DNA of 64,000 nucleotides from Janibacter sp. A1S7 (lineage in GTDB: Bacteria; Actinomycetota; Actinomycetes; Actinomycetales; Dermatophilaceae), in contig NZ_CP144913.1 in assembly GCF_037198315.1 (NCBI RefSeq), positions 558,001 to 622,000 on the forward strand. The letters are read 5' to 3'. The stretch's first letter is position 1. The number at the start of each line of letters is the position of its first letter. The translations under genes were made by a program, and so were the position numbers. This document shows positions 1 through 9,575 of the stretch, in pieces. Below the pieces are notes generated by a model. It had not been told where the DNA came from. It searched no databases and saw only the letters and a program-made list of their open reading frames with translations.

Positions 1-1259
1 TCATCGTGCGGGAGGAGGACTGCGGCACCGCCCGTGGTCTGGCCATGCCGATCGCGCAGTTCGACGAGCTCACGGGCACGCGTCGTCTCCACGACGACGT
101 CGAGTTCACCGCCTACGGTCGGTGCCTCGCCACGGACGTGGAGCACGAGGGCGCCGTTCTGGCCGAGGGCGGCTCGGACCTGGGCGATGTCGTCATCGAC
201 CGGCTCTACGAGGCCGGTGTCGACCAGGTCAAGATCCGCTCGGTCCTCACCTGTGACTCGAAGGTCGGCACCTGCGCCAAGTGCTACGGCCGCTCGCTGG
301 CCACCGGTCAGCTCGTCGACATCGGCGAGGCCGTGGGCATCGTCGCGGCGCAGTCGATCGGTGAGCCCGGCACCCAGCTGACGATGCGTACCTTCCACAC
401 CGGTGGTGTGGCCGGTGACGACATCACGCAGGGTCTGCCGCGTGTCGTCGAGCTCTTCGAGGCCCGTACGCCCAAGGGCGTCGCGCCGATCGCGGAGGCC
501 GACGGCCGGGTGACCATCGAGGAGACCGACAAGGGTCGTCGGATCCTGCTCGTCGCCGACCGTGACGGCGAGGAGCACGCGTACCCGGTGACCAAGCGCT
601 CACGCCTGCTCGTCGAGGACGGCCAGCGCGTGCCGGTCGGTACCCAGCTGGTGCAGGGTGCCATCGACCCGAAGCAGGTCCTGCGCATCCTCGGCCCGCG
701 CCACGCGCAGAAGCACCTGGTCGACGAGGTCCAGAACGTCTACCGACAGCAGGGTGTGTCGATCCACGACAAGCACATCGAGGTCATCGTCCGGCAGATG
801 CTGCGCCGGATCACGATCCTCGAGTCGGGTGACACCGGTCTGCTTCCGGGCATGCTCGCCGAGCGTGGGCACTTCGAGACCCAGAACCGTCGCGTCGTCT
901 CCGAGGGCGGTCGCCCGGCCTCGGGTCGTCCGGAGCTGATGGGGATCACCAAGGCCTCGCTGGCCACGGACTCCTGGCTCTCCGCCGCCTCCTTCCAGGA
1001 GACGACCCGCGTCCTCACCGAGGCCGCGATGGAGGGTCGCAGCGACCCGCTGCTGGGCCTGAAGGAGAACGTCATCCTCGGTAAGCTCATCCCGGCCGGC
1101 ACGGGGCTGTCCCGATACCGGAACGTGGACGTCGAGCCCACCGAGGAGGCCAAGGCCGCGATGTACTCGCTGCCGAACTACGACGAGTACGCGTACCCGG
1201 TCTTCGGTCCCGGCTCGGGCGAGGCGATCCGCCTCGACGACCTCGACCTGGACGTCTGA
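1..1259 (+). CDS. rpoC: RNA polymerase beta-prime subunit, C-terminal part (5' end outside window)
   Basis: This is the C-terminal third of the catalytic beta-prime subunit of RNA polymerase; the window edge removes the start and the reading frame enters at base 3. The four cysteines of the second zinc site are visible (EEDCGT at the edge, then [11 protein letters not shown]). They are followed by the conserved [18 protein letters not shown] stretch, which contains the trigger-loop histidine. The rest matches the conserved C-terminal region to the end LDLDV. A strong hairpin begins 34 bases after the stop, so rpoBC transcription probably ends here instead of running into the str operon. Identity is certain from the conserved motifs. 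Confidence 0.98.
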   Translation, partial: IVREEDCGTARGLAMPIAQFDELTGTRRLHDDVEFTAYGRCLATDVEHEGAVLAEGGSDLGDVVIDRLYEAGVDQVKIRSVLTCDSKVGTCAKCYGRSLATGQLVDIGEAVGIVAAQSIGEPGTQLTMRTFHTGGVAGDDITQGLPRVVELFEARTPKGVAPIAEADGRVTIEETDKGRRILLVADRDGEEHAYPVTKRSRLLVEDGQRVPVGTQLVQGAIDPKQVLRILGPRHAQKHLVDEVQNVYRQQGVSIHDKHIEVIVRQMLRRITILESGDTGLLPGMLAERGHFETQNRRVVSEGGRPASGRPELMGITKASLATDSWLSAASFQETTRVLTEAAMEGRSDPLLGLKENVILGKLIPAGTGLSRYRNVDVEPTEEAKAAMYSLPNYDEYAYPVFGPGSGEAIRLDDLDLDV

Positions 1260-1293
1260 GTCCGCTCCCGAGGAGCGTCACCCAGGCTGTTGC

Positions 1294-1335
1294 ACGAAGG
1301 GGGTCGGTCACCGCGAGGTGACCGACCCCCTTCGT
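1294..1335 (+). terminator. rho-independent-type terminator of rpoBC
   Basis: A perfect 19-bp inverted repeat (1294-1312 and 1317-1335) encloses a 4-base loop. There is no uridine run, only TTCGTCGTG, as is common in high-GC actinobacteria. The stem base is the CGAAGGGGG/CCCCCTTCG word discussed in the findings. Confidence 0.88.
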
Positions 1336-1433
1336 CGTGTCCCGGCACGGCGTGTCGTGGTGCTGGTGTGGCGAATGAGGCTCCCGTCGAGGGGTCATCG
1401 CCCGGGATGACCGGAAAATCAAGGGAAACACGC

Positions 1434-1447
1434 CGACTGCGCAGTCG
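1434..1447. promoter_or_regulatory. 14-bp perfect palindrome upstream of HU gene
   Basis: CGACTGCGCAGTCG is a perfect palindrome about 70 bases before the HU start, within the 257-base gap after rpoC. Its place in the probable promoter region suggests an operator, but no regulator can be named. No convincing -35/-10 pair is visible in this gap. Confidence 0.35.
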
Positions 1448-1516
1448 ACGCCGGGCCCGTGTTCATGGTTGATTGGACCCTGTTCGAGACCACGAACTTC
1501 ACAGATGGAGAACCAC

Positions 1517-1792
1517 ATGAACAAGTCTGAGCTCGCCAGCGCCGTCGCCGAGAAGGCCGGCGTGTCCGCGTCCTCGGCCTCCGAGGTCATCACCGCCCTC
1601 CAGGCGGTTCTGTCCGAGTCCGTCGCGAAGGGCGAGAAGGTCACGGTTCCCGGCTTCTTCAGCCTCGAGCGCGTCGAGCGTGCCGAGCGCAAGGGCCGCA
1701 ACCCGCAGACCGGCGCCGAGATGACGATCCCGGGTGGCTACGCCGCCAAGCTCTCCGCCGGCAGCGCACTGAAGACCGCTGCCAAGGGCTGA
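1517..1792 (+). CDS. hup: HU-family nucleoid-associated DNA-binding protein
   Basis: A 91-residue HU-family protein, which bends and compacts DNA as a dimer. The sequence follows the family from the start (MNKSELASAVAEKAGVS) through the beta-arm region with VTVPGFFSLE and RKGRNPQTG to the C-terminal helix. It has the short bacterial form and lacks the long basic lysine/alanine tail of mycobacterial HupB. The ATG at 1517 is chosen because GGAG lies 6 bases upstream and the protein then begins exactly as the family does; the longer frame from 1469 adds unrelated residues. A terminator follows, so it is probably transcribed alone. Its place between rpoC and rpsL is unusual. Confidence 0.95.
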   Translation: MNKSELASAVAEKAGVSASSASEVITALQAVLSESVAKGEKVTVPGFFSLERVERAERKGRNPQTGAEMTIPGGYAAKLSAGSALKTAAKG

Positions 1793-1851
1793 GCGACACG
1801 GACGCCGAAACGGCGTTGTGAGGTGTGCGGACCCCGGGTCCCGCACCGTGA

Positions 1852-1888
1852 CGAAGGGCCGGTCACCGTTGTGGTGGCCGGCCCTTCG
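1852..1888 (+). terminator. terminator of the HU gene
   Basis: A 16-bp stem (1852-1867 with 1873-1888) with one G-U wobble and a 5-base loop lies 59 bases after the HU stop. The base is again CGAAGGG/CCCTTCG. Confidence 0.82.
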
Positions 1889-1944
1889 CGTGGCTCCTCC
1901 GCCGTGCCCGTGGCGGTGTGGTCATGCCCGGCGACGATGAGAGG

Positions 1945-2232
1945 ATGGCGCCTGTGCCCGCCCCCGACGACCAGCCCATGACCCTGCGGTCCACCGTCGC
2001 CCGCTGGTCCTTGGGCACGGTCCTGGCGGTCGGGGCCATCGCGCTCCTGCTCAAGCCGGGCGGGCTGAGCAAGCTGCTCGCCCTCGTCCTCGCCGGAGCA
2101 GCCGTGGCGACCTTCGCCAGACGTTCTCGCTCGGACGCCGGCGTCATCTCCGTCGTGCTGCTCGCGATCGCGGCCTTCTTCCTGTTCGCCTTCCTCAGTG
2201 GCAACAGCGAGTGGATCATCGAGCGCTACTGA
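1945..2232 (+). CDS. small two-helix membrane protein, unknown function
   Basis: A 95-residue protein of unknown function. After a short polar N-terminus there are two hydrophobic stretches: one from about residue 24 containing VLAVGAIALLL and continuing through LLALVLAGAAVA, the other near the C-terminus (VISVVLLAIAAFFLFAFLS). Two or three membrane helices are likely. The start is uncertain. ATG 1945 lies 6 bases after the -10-like GACGAT, which would fit a leaderless transcript; GTG 1954 has GAGAGG about 10 bases upstream; ATG 1978 is also possible. Its stop overlaps the start of the next gene by one base, so the two are probably translated together. Confidence 0.7.
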   Translation: MAPVPAPDDQPMTLRSTVARWSLGTVLAVGAIALLLKPGGLSKLLALVLAGAAVATFARRSRSDAGVISVVLLAIAAFFLFAFLSGNSEWIIERY

Positions 2233-2762
2233 TGCGTGACGACCTGCTCATCCGCCGGGAGGGCCCGAGCGACGCGTCGCCCACCGAGGCGCTGCACGAC
2301 GCCGCCTTCGGCGTCGCGCAGGGAAGGGACACGTCGCTCGAGCGCGAGCTCCTGCGCGGCCTGCGCGCGGACGGCTCGATCATCGATGAGTTGACCTTCG
2401 TCGCCGAGCTCGAGGGGCAGGTCGTCGGGCACGTCGTGTGCAGCCGTGCCACCCTCGGCGAGGGCGTCTCGGTGGGTTTGGGGCCGATCGCCGTGCTCCC
2501 CGGTCACCAGCAGCAGGGGATCGGTGCCGCGCTGCTCATGTCCGTCGTCGCCAGTGCCGAACGTCTCGGCGAGCCAGCGGTCGTGCTGCTCGGGGACCCG
2601 GAGTACTACGGCTTCTTCGGCTTCGTCCCGGCCGCACGGCACGGGATCGAATCGCCCGGGCCGTGGCCCGAGGAGAACTTTCAGGTCCTGAGGCTGCGCG
2701 CCTGGCGTCCGCAGATGGCGGGCCCCTTCCGGTATGCACCAGCCTTCGAGCGGCTCGGCTGA
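2232..2762 (+). CDS. GNAT-family N-acetyltransferase
   Basis: A 176-residue GCN5-related N-acetyltransferase, which moves an acetyl group from acetyl-CoA to an amine. The acetyl-CoA-binding motif A is clear (PIAVLPGHQQQGIGAAL near residue 90), preceded by the usual beta strand (VVGHVVCSRA) and followed by a second strand with LLGDPEYYGFFGF. This is typical of the YhbS-like group whose substrates are mostly unknown. The ATG at 2232 overlaps the preceding TGA (TGATG), implying translational coupling with the membrane protein. The substrate cannot be deduced from sequence. Confidence 0.88.
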   Translation: MRDDLLIRREGPSDASPTEALHDAAFGVAQGRDTSLERELLRGLRADGSIIDELTFVAELEGQVVGHVVCSRATLGEGVSVGLGPIAVLPGHQQQGIGAALLMSVVASAERLGEPAVVLLGDPEYYGFFGFVPAARHGIESPGPWPEENFQVLRLRAWRPQMAGPFRYAPAFERLG

Positions 2763-2785
2763 CGTGGTCGCGCGGAGGATCGGAT

Positions 2786-2814
2786 TTGTGACGCTTTCGA
2801 CGCCCCGGTATCGT
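2786..2814 (+). promoter_or_regulatory. probable str operon (rpsL) promoter
   Basis: TTGTGA (2786-2791) and TATCGT (2809-2814) are separated by 17 bases, a good match to a vegetative promoter. This predicts a start near 2821 and an rpsL leader of roughly 235 bases. Apart from this the 295-base gap 2763-3057 shows only a C-rich run near 2910. The octamer GGTATCGT recurs upstream of secY and glmM. Confidence 0.65.
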
Positions 2815-3057
2815 TGATCAGCGTGCGTGGCACGACCGTGTCGTGACGCGCATGAGGGCGGCCGAGGACGGCCGGTCTCGAACCTCTCGCCGGGCGTCCG
2901 GTCGTGGCCCCCCCCACAGGGTCCGCGACGGGGAGTGCAGGGGGGAGCACCGTCCAGGACACACCCGAGTGCGGGGGTCAGGGCGGCATCCAAGGAGCGT
3001 CGTCCGGGTCTCGGCCCGGCGGGCGCAGACAACATCACCGAACGTACGGAGTACAGG

Positions 3058-3432
3058 TTGCCTACGATCAACCAGCTGGTCCGCAAGGGCCGGCACGACA
3101 AGACGACGAAGAACGCGACGCCTGCGCTCAAGGGCTCGCCGCAGCGTCGTGGGGTGTGTACGCGTGTGTACACCACCACCCCCAAGAAGCCGAACTCTGC
3201 CCTGCGCAAGGTCGCCCGCGTGCGCCTGACCAGCGGCATCGAGGTCACGGCCTACATCCCGGGCGTCGGCCACAACCTGCAGGAGCACTCGATCGTGCTC
3301 GTGCGCGGTGGTCGTGTGAAGGACCTCCCCGGTGTCCGTTACAAGATCGTGCGCGGCTCGCTCGACACCCAGGGTGTCAAGGGCCGTCAGCAGGCTCGCA
3401 GCCGCTACGGCGCCAAGAAGGAGAAGAAGTAA
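3058..3432 (+). CDS. rpsL: 30S ribosomal protein S12
   Basis: S12 of the ribosomal decoding centre, 124 residues. The start is a rare TTG at 3058, supported by GGAG 7 bases upstream and by the protein beginning [11 protein letters not shown] like other S12 proteins; no ATG or GTG is placed suitably. The PNSALRK loop contains lysine 43, and lysine 88 is present in RVKDLPG. Changes at these two residues give streptomycin resistance in many bacteria, so this allele looks streptomycin-sensitive. The stop TAA overlaps the rpsG ATG by one base. Confidence 0.98.
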   Translation: MPTINQLVRKGRHDKTTKNATPALKGSPQRRGVCTRVYTTTPKKPNSALRKVARVRLTSGIEVTAYIPGVGHNLQEHSIVLVRGGRVKDLPGVRYKIVRGSLDTQGVKGRQQARSRYGAKKEKK

Positions 3433-3902
3433 TGCCTCGCAAGGGTCCCGCTCCCAAGCGCCCGCTCGTCATCGACCCCGTCTACCAGTCTCCGTTGGTG
3501 ACCCAGCTGGTCAACAAGATCCTCACGGACGGCAAGAAGTCCATCGCCGAAGCGATCGTCTACGACGCGCTCGAGGGTTGCCGTGAGAAGACCGGCACCG
3601 ACCCGGTCCAGACGCTCAAGCGCGCCCTGGACAACGTCAAGCCCTCCCTGGAGGTCAAGTCCCGCCGCGTCGGTGGTGCGACCTACCAGGTCCCGATCGA
3701 GGTCAAGCCCGGCCGCGCGACGACCCTGTCGCTGCGCTGGCTCGTGGGTTACTCGCGTCAGCGTCGGGAGAAGACGATGACCGAGCGACTCATGAACGAG
3801 ATCCTCGACGCGAGCAACGGCCTCGGTGCCGCGGTGAAGCGTCGCGAGGACACCCACAAGATGGCCGAGTCCAACAAGGCCTTCGCGCACTACCGCTGGT
3901 GA
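3432..3902 (+). CDS. rpsG: 30S ribosomal protein S7
   Basis: S7, 156 residues, nucleates assembly of the 30S head by binding 16S rRNA. It begins [11 protein letters not shown] and ends with the usual HYRW. Conserved segments include [29 protein letters not shown] and SRQRREKTM. Its ATG shares a base with the rpsL stop, so the two are coupled. About 110 bases separate it from fusA. Confidence 0.98.
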   Translation: MPRKGPAPKRPLVIDPVYQSPLVTQLVNKILTDGKKSIAEAIVYDALEGCREKTGTDPVQTLKRALDNVKPSLEVKSRRVGGATYQVPIEVKPGRATTLSLRWLVGYSRQRREKTMTERLMNEILDASNGLGAAVKRREDTHKMAESNKAFAHYRW

Positions 3903-4015
3903 CAGCAGGTCGGGGCCGGCCACACCGTCGGCCCCGACCCACCCGCCCGATCCGGGCGAGGGACAACCCGCCCGACCGGGCAGACACGACCGCAACGAGC
4001 GAGATGAGATAACGA

Positions 4016-6133
4016 GTGGCACAGGACGTCCTGACGGACCTGACCAAGGTCCGAAACATCGGCATCATGGCGCACATCGACGCCGGCAAGACGACGACGA
4101 CTGAGCGCATCCTCTTCTACACCGGGGTCAACCACAAGCTCGGTGAGACCCACGACGGTGCCTCCACCACCGACTGGATGGAGCAGGAGAAGGAGCGCGG
4201 CATCACGATCACCTCCGCCGCGGTCACCTCCTTCTGGGACGACACCCAGATCAACATCATCGACACCCCCGGCCACGTCGACTTCACCGTCGAGGTGGAG
4301 CGCTCGCTGCGCGTCCTCGACGGCGCCGTCGCGGTCTTCGACGGCAAGGAGGGCGTCGAGCCCCAGTCCGAGACGGTCTGGCGCCAGGCGGACAAGTACG
4401 ACGTCCCCCGCATCGCCTTCGTCAACAAGATGGACAAGCTCGGTGCCGACTTCTACTTCACCGTGCAGACCATCAAGGACCGCCTCGGTGCGGAGCCGCT
4501 GGTCATGCAGCTGCCGATCGGCGCCGAGAGCGACTTCATCGGTGTCGTCGACCTGATCGCCATGAAGGCGCTCGTGTGGGAGGGCGACGCCAAGGGCGAC
4601 GTCAGCCTCGGTGCCGCCTACGAGACCCGCGAGATCCCCGAGGACCTGCAGGCCAAGGCCGAGGAGTACCGCAACCTCATCGTCGAGCGCGTCGCCGAGT
4701 CCGATGACGAGCTCATGGAGAAGTACCTCGGTGGCGAGGAGCTGACCAACGACGAGCTCAAGGCCGGCATCCGCAAGCTGACCGTCAACTCCGAGCTCTA
4801 CCCGATCTTCTGTGGCTCCGCCTTCAAGAACCGCGGTGTCCAGCCGATCCTCGACGCCGTGCGCGACTACCTGCCGAGCCCACTGGACGTCCCGCCGATG
4901 GAGGGTCACGCCCCCAACGACGAGGAGACCGCGGTCCTGCGCAAGCCGAGCACCGAGGAGCCCTTCTCGGCGCTGGCGTTCAAGATCGCAGCGCACCCGT
5001 TCTTCGGCACGCTGACCTTCATCCGCGTCTACTCGGGCAAGATCGTGCCGGGCACGCAGATCGTCAACTCCACCAAGGGCAAGAAGGAGCGCATCGGGAA
5101 GCTCTTCCAGATGCACGCCAACAAGGAGAACCCGGTCGAGGAGGCGATGGCGGGCCACATCTACGCCGTCATCGGACTGAAGGAGGTCACCACCGGTGAC
5201 ACCCTCAGCGACGCCGCCAACCCGGTGATCCTCGAGTCGATGTCCTTCCCCGCGCCGGTCATCCAGGTGGCCATCGAGCCCAAGACCAAGGGCGACCAGG
5301 AGAAGCTGGGCAGCGCGATCCAGCGCCTCGTCGCCGAGGACCCGACCTTCCAGGTCTCCCTCGACGAGGAGACGGGCCAGACGATCATCGCCGGCATGGG
5401 TGAGCTCCACCTCGATGTCTTCGTCGACCGGATGAAGCGCGAGTTCAAGGTCGAGGCGAACATCGGCAAGCCGCAGGTCGCCTACCGCGAGACCATCCGC
5501 AAGACGGTCGAGAAGTTCGACTACACGCACAAGAAGCAGACCGGTGGTTCGGGCCAGTTCGCGAAGGTCCAGCTGACCTTCGAGCCGCTGGACACCACGG
5601 AGGACGGTGAGCTCTACGAGTTCAAGAACTCCGTCACCGGTGGCCGCATCCCGCGTGAGTTCATTCCCAGCGTCGATGCCGGCATCCAGGACGCCATGCA
5701 GTACGGCGTCCTCGCCGGCTACCCGGTCGTGGGCGTCAAGGCGACCCTGCTCGACGGACAGTTCCACGACGTCGACTCCTCGGAGATGGCGTTCAAGATC
5801 GCGGGCTCGATGGCCTTCAAGGAGGCCGCCCGCAAGGCTGAGCCGGTCCTGATGGAGCCGATGATGCGCGTCGAGGTGCGTACGCCCGAGGACTACATGG
5901 GTGACGTCATCGGCGACATCAACTCACGTCGCGGCCAGGTCCAGTCCATGGAGGACGTCAGCGGTGCGAAGGTCGTCACCGGCCTCGTCCCCCTGTCGGA
6001 GATGTTCGGCTACGTCGGTGACCTGCGGTCGAAGACCCAGGGCCGGGCGAACTACTCCATGGAGTTCGACTCGTACGCCGAGGTTCCCAAGAGCGTCGCC
6101 GAGGAGATCATCAAGAAGGTTCGTGGTGAGTGA
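4016..6133 (+). CDS. fusA: translation elongation factor G
   Basis: EF-G, 705 residues, the GTPase that drives translocation. GTP-binding motifs are complete: [12 protein letters not shown] near residue 20, DTPGHVDF near 85 and NKMDK near 140. Domain II to V landmarks follow ([38 protein letters not shown]). The GTG start has only a weak GAG-type ribosome site, but residues 7-20 align with the usual EF-G N-terminus. It is the third gene of the str operon. Confidence 0.98.
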   Translation: MAQDVLTDLTKVRNIGIMAHIDAGKTTTTERILFYTGVNHKLGETHDGASTTDWMEQEKERGITITSAAVTSFWDDTQINIIDTPGHVDFTVEVERSLRVLDGAVAVFDGKEGVEPQSETVWRQADKYDVPRIAFVNKMDKLGADFYFTVQTIKDRLGAEPLVMQLPIGAESDFIGVVDLIAMKALVWEGDAKGDVSLGAAYETREIPEDLQAKAEEYRNLIVERVAESDDELMEKYLGGEELTNDELKAGIRKLTVNSELYPIFCGSAFKNRGVQPILDAVRDYLPSPLDVPPMEGHAPNDEETAVLRKPSTEEPFSALAFKIAAHPFFGTLTFIRVYSGKIVPGTQIVNSTKGKKERIGKLFQMHANKENPVEEAMAGHIYAVIGLKEVTTGDTLSDAANPVILESMSFPAPVIQVAIEPKTKGDQEKLGSAIQRLVAEDPTFQVSLDEETGQTIIAGMGELHLDVFVDRMKREFKVEANIGKPQVAYRETIRKTVEKFDYTHKKQTGGSGQFAKVQLTFEPLDTTEDGELYEFKNSVTGGRIPREFIPSVDAGIQDAMQYGVLAGYPVVGVKATLLDGQFHDVDSSEMAFKIAGSMAFKEAARKAEPVLMEPMMRVEVRTPEDYMGDVIGDINSRRGQVQSMEDVSGAKVVTGLVPLSEMFGYVGDLRSKTQGRANYSMEFDSYAEVPKSVAEEIIKKVRGE

Positions 6134-6236
6134 CCGGTAGCATTGCCGGAATCCCACCCCGATAGCACGACCAACCACAATCCACGCCACCCTGCCGGGC
6201 AAAGGCGTAACCGAGAAGTCCTGAGGAGGACACACA

Positions 6237-7430
6237 GTGGCGAAGGCAAAGTTCGAGCGGAGCAAGCCGCACGTCAACATCGGCACCATCGGTCACATCG
6301 ACCATGGCAAGACGACGCTGACGGCTGCCATTTCCAAGGTTCTGGCGGACAAGTTCCCGGAGCTGAACAAGGCGGCGGGCTTCGACATGATCGACAACGC
6401 GCCGGAGGAGAAGCAGCGCGGAATCACGATCAACGTCTCGCACCAGGAGTACCAGACGGAGCAGCGCCACTACGCGCACGTCGACGCCCCGGGGCACGCT
6501 GACTACGTCAAGAACATGATCACCGGTGCCGCCCAGATGGACGGCGCGATCCTCGTGGTCGCTGCCACCGACGGCCCGATGCCGCAGACGAAGGAGCACG
6601 TCCTCCTGGCTCGCCAGGTCGGCGTCCCCTACGTCCTCGTGGCACTCAACAAGTGCGACATGGTCGACGACGAGGAGATCATGGAGCTCGTCGAGATGGA
6701 GGTCCGCGAGCTGCTGTCCTCCTACGACTTCCCGGGCGACGACGTCCCGGTCGTCAAGGTCTCGGCGCTCAAGGCGCTCGAGGGTGACGAGAAGTGGGGC
6801 GAGTCGATCATGGAGCTGATGAACGCGGTCGACGAGTACGTTCCGACCCCGGACCGTGACCTCGACAAGCCCTTCATGATGCCGATCGAGGACGTCTTCA
6901 CGATCACCGGTCGTGGCACCGTCGTCACCGGTCGTATCGAGCGCGGCGTCCTCAAGGTCAACGAGGAGGTCGAGATCGTCGGCATCAAGGAGCAGAAGCA
7001 GACCACCACGGTCACCGGCATCGAGATGTTCCGCAAGCTCCTCGACGAGGGCCAGGCCGGCGAGAACGTCGGGCTGCTGCTCCGCGGCACCAAGCGTGAG
7101 GACGTCGAGCGCGGGCAGGTCATCTGCAAGCCGGGCTCGATCACCCCGCACACCGAGTTCGAGGCTCAGGTCTACATCCTCTCCAAGGAGGAGGGCGGCC
7201 GTCACACGCCGTTCTACGACTCCTACCGTCCGCAGTTCTACTTCCGCACGACCGACGTCACCGGCGTCGTCACGCTGCCGGAGGGCACCGAGATGGTCAT
7301 GCCGGGCGACAACACCGACATGACGGTTTCGCTGATCCAGCCGATCGCCATGGAAGAGGGCCTGCAGTTCAACATCCGCGAGGGTGGCCGCACCGTCGGC
7401 GCCGGTCGCGTCACCAAGATCGTCAAGTGA
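6237..7430 (+). CDS. tuf: translation elongation factor Tu
   Basis: EF-Tu, 397 residues, delivers aminoacyl-tRNA to the ribosome. Motifs: GHIDHGKTT (residue ~20), DAPGHADY (~82), NKCDMVD (~137), and the conserved domain II/III sequence through [12 protein letters not shown] at the end. The GTG start is preceded by a strong GAGGAGGA site. It is the last gene of the str operon, closed by a hairpin 27 bases after the stop. It is the only tuf copy in this window. Confidence 0.99.
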   Translation: MAKAKFERSKPHVNIGTIGHIDHGKTTLTAAISKVLADKFPELNKAAGFDMIDNAPEEKQRGITINVSHQEYQTEQRHYAHVDAPGHADYVKNMITGAAQMDGAILVVAATDGPMPQTKEHVLLARQVGVPYVLVALNKCDMVDDEEIMELVEMEVRELLSSYDFPGDDVPVVKVSALKALEGDEKWGESIMELMNAVDEYVPTPDRDLDKPFMMPIEDVFTITGRGTVVTGRIERGVLKVNEEVEIVGIKEQKQTTTVTGIEMFRKLLDEGQAGENVGLLLRGTKREDVERGQVICKPGSITPHTEFEAQVYILSKEEGGRHTPFYDSYRPQFYFRTTDVTGVVTLPEGTEMVMPGDNTDMTVSLIQPIAMEEGLQFNIREGGRTVGAGRVTKIVK

Positions 7431-7456
7431 TTTTGGGCTGACCCCGGTCAGCACAC

Positions 7457-7496
7457 CGAAGGGCCCGCTTTCCCGTCAGGGGAGGCGGGCCCTTCG
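7457..7496 (+). terminator. terminator of the str operon
   Basis: A perfect 12-bp stem (CGAAGGGCCCGC at 7457-7468 with its complement at 7485-7496) encloses a 16-base loop, just after tuf. Confidence 0.83.
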
Positions 7497-7508
7497 CCGT
7501 GCCAGTGG

Positions 7509-8180
7509 TCAGGCGCGGGAGGCAGCTGTCCACACGGCCGGGTCGAGGAACCAGCCGTCCGCGACCAGGGCCGCCCGCAGCGCCGCACGCCCGTGGGTGT
7601 CGTGCCCCAGCGCTCGGTACCGGGCACGACCGCGCGCGAGGTGGCTGCGCACGGTCTCGGTGCGAAGGGAGAGCACCCGGCCGAGGTGCGCGGGCGAGTG
7701 TCCGCGGGTGGAGGCGTACAGGCTGAGCACCTGCAGCTCCCGATCGGTGAGCTCGGCCGAGCACGGGGGAGCAGGGGCGGGCCGCGCGTGTTCCGGGATG
7801 CGACCGGAGGCCACCTCCCGGATCGTGCGGGCGGTCGTGGTGAGCCCGTTGGTCGGCTCGATCCACGCGCGGGCACCCTCCGCACCGCATCGGCGGGCGA
7901 AGGGGGTCTCGCGCCCCGGTCCGAGGACGACGGGCACGGAGCCGAGACGGCGCAGGGCCCGGACCTTCAGCGGCAGCGGTACGTGGTCGTCCAGGAGTGC
8001 GTGGATCACGACGACGTCACCGGCGAAGTCCCAATCCCTGCGGAAATCCGTCCACGAGTGCACGGTGGTCTCCACCCGCACCGGAGCCGGGCCGCCACGC
8101 AGCTCGCGACGCAGGGCCGTCGTCACCACCGGTGAGGTGTGCACCAAAGGCCGACCCGTGGCGGAGTGGTCATCGGGCAC
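7509..8180 (-). CDS. LuxR-type transcriptional regulator
   Basis: A regulator of about 223 residues with a C-terminal LuxR-type helix-turn-helix (ELTDRELQVLSLYASTRG, then LSLRTETVRSHLARGRARY). The N-terminal 130 residues hold a possible alpha/beta sensor-like segment (DVVVIHALLDDHV, VPVVLGPGRETPF) but no recognisable receiver aspartate motif. The start is uncertain: GTG 8180 leaves only 9 bases before the divergent regulator's ATG, and GTG 8144 is an alternative. Neither has a good ribosome site. It pairs head-to-head with a second LuxR-type gene and lies close to a secreted-protein gene, which may be their target. Confidence 0.75.
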   Translation of the reverse strand: MPDDHSATGRPLVHTSPVVTTALRRELRGGPAPVRVETTVHSWTDFRRDWDFAGDVVVIHALLDDHVPLPLKVRALRRLGSVPVVLGPGRETPFARRCGAEGARAWIEPTNGLTTTARTIREVASGRIPEHARPAPAPPCSAELTDRELQVLSLYASTRGHSPAHLGRVLSLRTETVRSHLARGRARYRALGHDTHGRAALRAALVADGWFLDPAVWTAASRA

Positions 8181-8189
8181 GATGTTGTC

Positions 8190-8762
8190 ATGCCGCAGCC
8201 CGTCTCGCCCGTCGTCTGGTCGTCGTTGCCGCTGCACGCCGACTCGCTGGTGGCCGTCCTGCGGGAGGCCGGGGAGCGGGCCGGTGTCGTCGCTGCGCCT
8301 GCGGACGCCGAGGAGGTCCTCGTGGCCACGGTCGACGCTCCGGGCCTGGGGACCGTCCTCCGGCGTCGCTCGCAGGTGGGGCGGCCAACGATCGTCTGGG
8401 GCGGGACCGTGTCGGCGGCGCGGGCCGCCGCACTCAGGGACGCCGGGGCCAACGCCTACGTGAGTGCACTCGCCCTGCCGCGGGACCTCGTGGACGTGGT
8501 GCGTCGGGTCCGACAGGGCGAGGATGTGCCGTGGCCGGAGTCGAGGCCCGTGGTGGCCCTGACACGTCGGGAGCACGAGACAGCACTGGCCTACCTCGTC
8601 ACGGAGGCTGATCGGACCCGGGCCGAGGTGGCGCGGGGTCTGGGCATCAGCGAGCGCACGCTGAAGGTGCACATCGCTCGGGTCCGGCAGAAGGTGGGAC
8701 ACGTGGGCACGTCCACCCGGGAGGGACTCCGCCACGAATTGTCCACGCATGGCTGGGTGTAA
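8190..8762 (+). CDS. LuxR-type transcriptional regulator, divergent partner
   Basis: A 190-residue protein with a C-terminal LuxR-type DNA-binding domain (LTRREHETALAYL, then RGLGISERTLKVHIARVRQK) after an N-terminal alpha/beta half resembling a pseudo-receiver (VLVATVDAPGLGTVL, PTIVWGGT, ALPRDLVDVVRRVRQG). The acidic pocket of a phosphorylatable receiver is not evident. ATG 8190 is the only methionine start before the fold. It is divergent from a similar regulator, with start codons about 9 to 45 bases apart depending on the partner's start. The Tat-type secreted protein gene follows 164 bases downstream on the same strand. Confidence 0.75.
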   Translation: MPQPVSPVVWSSLPLHADSLVAVLREAGERAGVVAAPADAEEVLVATVDAPGLGTVLRRRSQVGRPTIVWGGTVSAARAAALRDAGANAYVSALALPRDLVDVVRRVRQGEDVPWPESRPVVALTRREHETALAYLVTEADRTRAEVARGLGISERTLKVHIARVRQKVGHVGTSTREGLRHELSTHGWV

Positions 8763-8807
8763 TTAGTCCTTTTGGGTGAAGTGCGTGGGTTCGCGTTCAG
8801 GGAACCC

Positions 8808-8813
8808 TAAGGT
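8808..8813 (+). promoter_or_regulatory. candidate -10 element for the secreted protein gene
   Basis: TAAGGT fits the TANNNT -10 pattern, 113 bases before the GTG start. It follows a short GGTTC...GAACC inverted repeat (about 8788-8806) that could be an operator. No clear -35 is present. The surrounding stretch is less GC-rich than its neighbours. Confidence 0.33.
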
Positions 8814-8926
8814 CGCTTCTGGCGACTGGACAGGAAGTCGCCGGGGGAGGCCCCCGCATCGAACGCGCCGTCGCATCCGAGCGCGGCGACCCACGCACCG
8901 CGCCTGTCCGCAGAAGGAATCGCCAC

Positions 8927-9445
8927 GTGACTTCTCAGATCACCAGCCCCTCCCGCCGCTCCGTCGCGAAGGGTGCCGCCTGGGCGGTCCCGGCCGTCGC
9001 CGTCGCCGCCGCCGCCCCGTCGCTCGCTGCCTCGAATGCGGAGTGCTCCGGTACTGAACTCATCCTCGGCGTGGAAAACTGTCGGTTGATCGGTCTCCTG
9101 TCGCCGGTGGCCAGCTTCACGATTACCAACCCTTCGACCTCCGGATGCACCGTTCCGGCCGGTACGCCCGTCTCCTTGACCGGGGGTGCGTTGGCGTCGA
9201 TCGGTGTACCCGCCCTGATCCAGCTCAACGCCGGTGTTCTCACCTTCGGTTCGGATATCGGTAGCGCGACGCTGGCCAATGACCTTGCTCCCGGCGATTC
9301 GGTGCCGGTCCGCGTCTTCCCGGACGGACTGAACATCAACGTGCTCGGCACCTACACCATGGGCATCCTGGGCGCTTCCGCGAGCTTCACGCTGGCTGCT
9401 GGTGCCGGGCCTCTCTTGAGCGTCTGCACGTCACCCAACGACTGA
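8927..9445 (+). CDS. Tat-type secreted protein, unknown function
   Basis: A 172-residue exported protein of unknown function. The N-terminus is a twin-arginine-type signal: SPSRRSVAKG, then the hydrophobic AAWAVPAVAVAAAA, with a likely cleavage after SLAAS around residue 36. The mature part is rich in Gly, Ala, Ser, Thr, Leu and Val, contains four cysteines (SAEC-like region, ENC, SGC, SVC) and looks beta-rich. No sortase motif or C-terminal anchor is seen. The GTG start has AAGGAA about 9 bases upstream. A strong terminator follows, so it is probably a single-gene unit, perhaps controlled by the LuxR-type genes next to it. Confidence 0.7.
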   Translation: MTSQITSPSRRSVAKGAAWAVPAVAVAAAAPSLAASNAECSGTELILGVENCRLIGLLSPVASFTITNPSTSGCTVPAGTPVSLTGGALASIGVPALIQLNAGVLTFGSDIGSATLANDLAPGDSVPVRVFPDGLNINVLGTYTMGILGASASFTLAAGAGPLLSVCTSPND

Positions 9446-9454
9446 TCATGTCTC

Positions 9455-9496
9455 CGCGAGCGCCCGCCGTCCGGTTTCGGTCGGCGGGCGCTCGCG
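9455..9496 (+). terminator. terminator after the secreted protein gene
   Basis: A perfect 15-bp stem (9455-9469 with 9482-9496) with a 12-base loop starts 9 bases after the stop codon. This is one of the few terminators here not built on CGAAGGG, but a CCCCCTTCG copy lies 19 bases further on. Confidence 0.85.
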
Positions 9497-9575
9497 TGTG
9501 CACAGGGCGGGGGAGCCCCCTTCGCCGTAGGGTGAGCACGAACGCCACACCCCGAGCACGAAGGACTATGCCCTC

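Noticed and set aside
3890..5767. Long minus-strand open frame opposite fusA
   Set aside because: Same cause: third-position GC bias of EF-G gives a stopless antisense frame with no family motifs.
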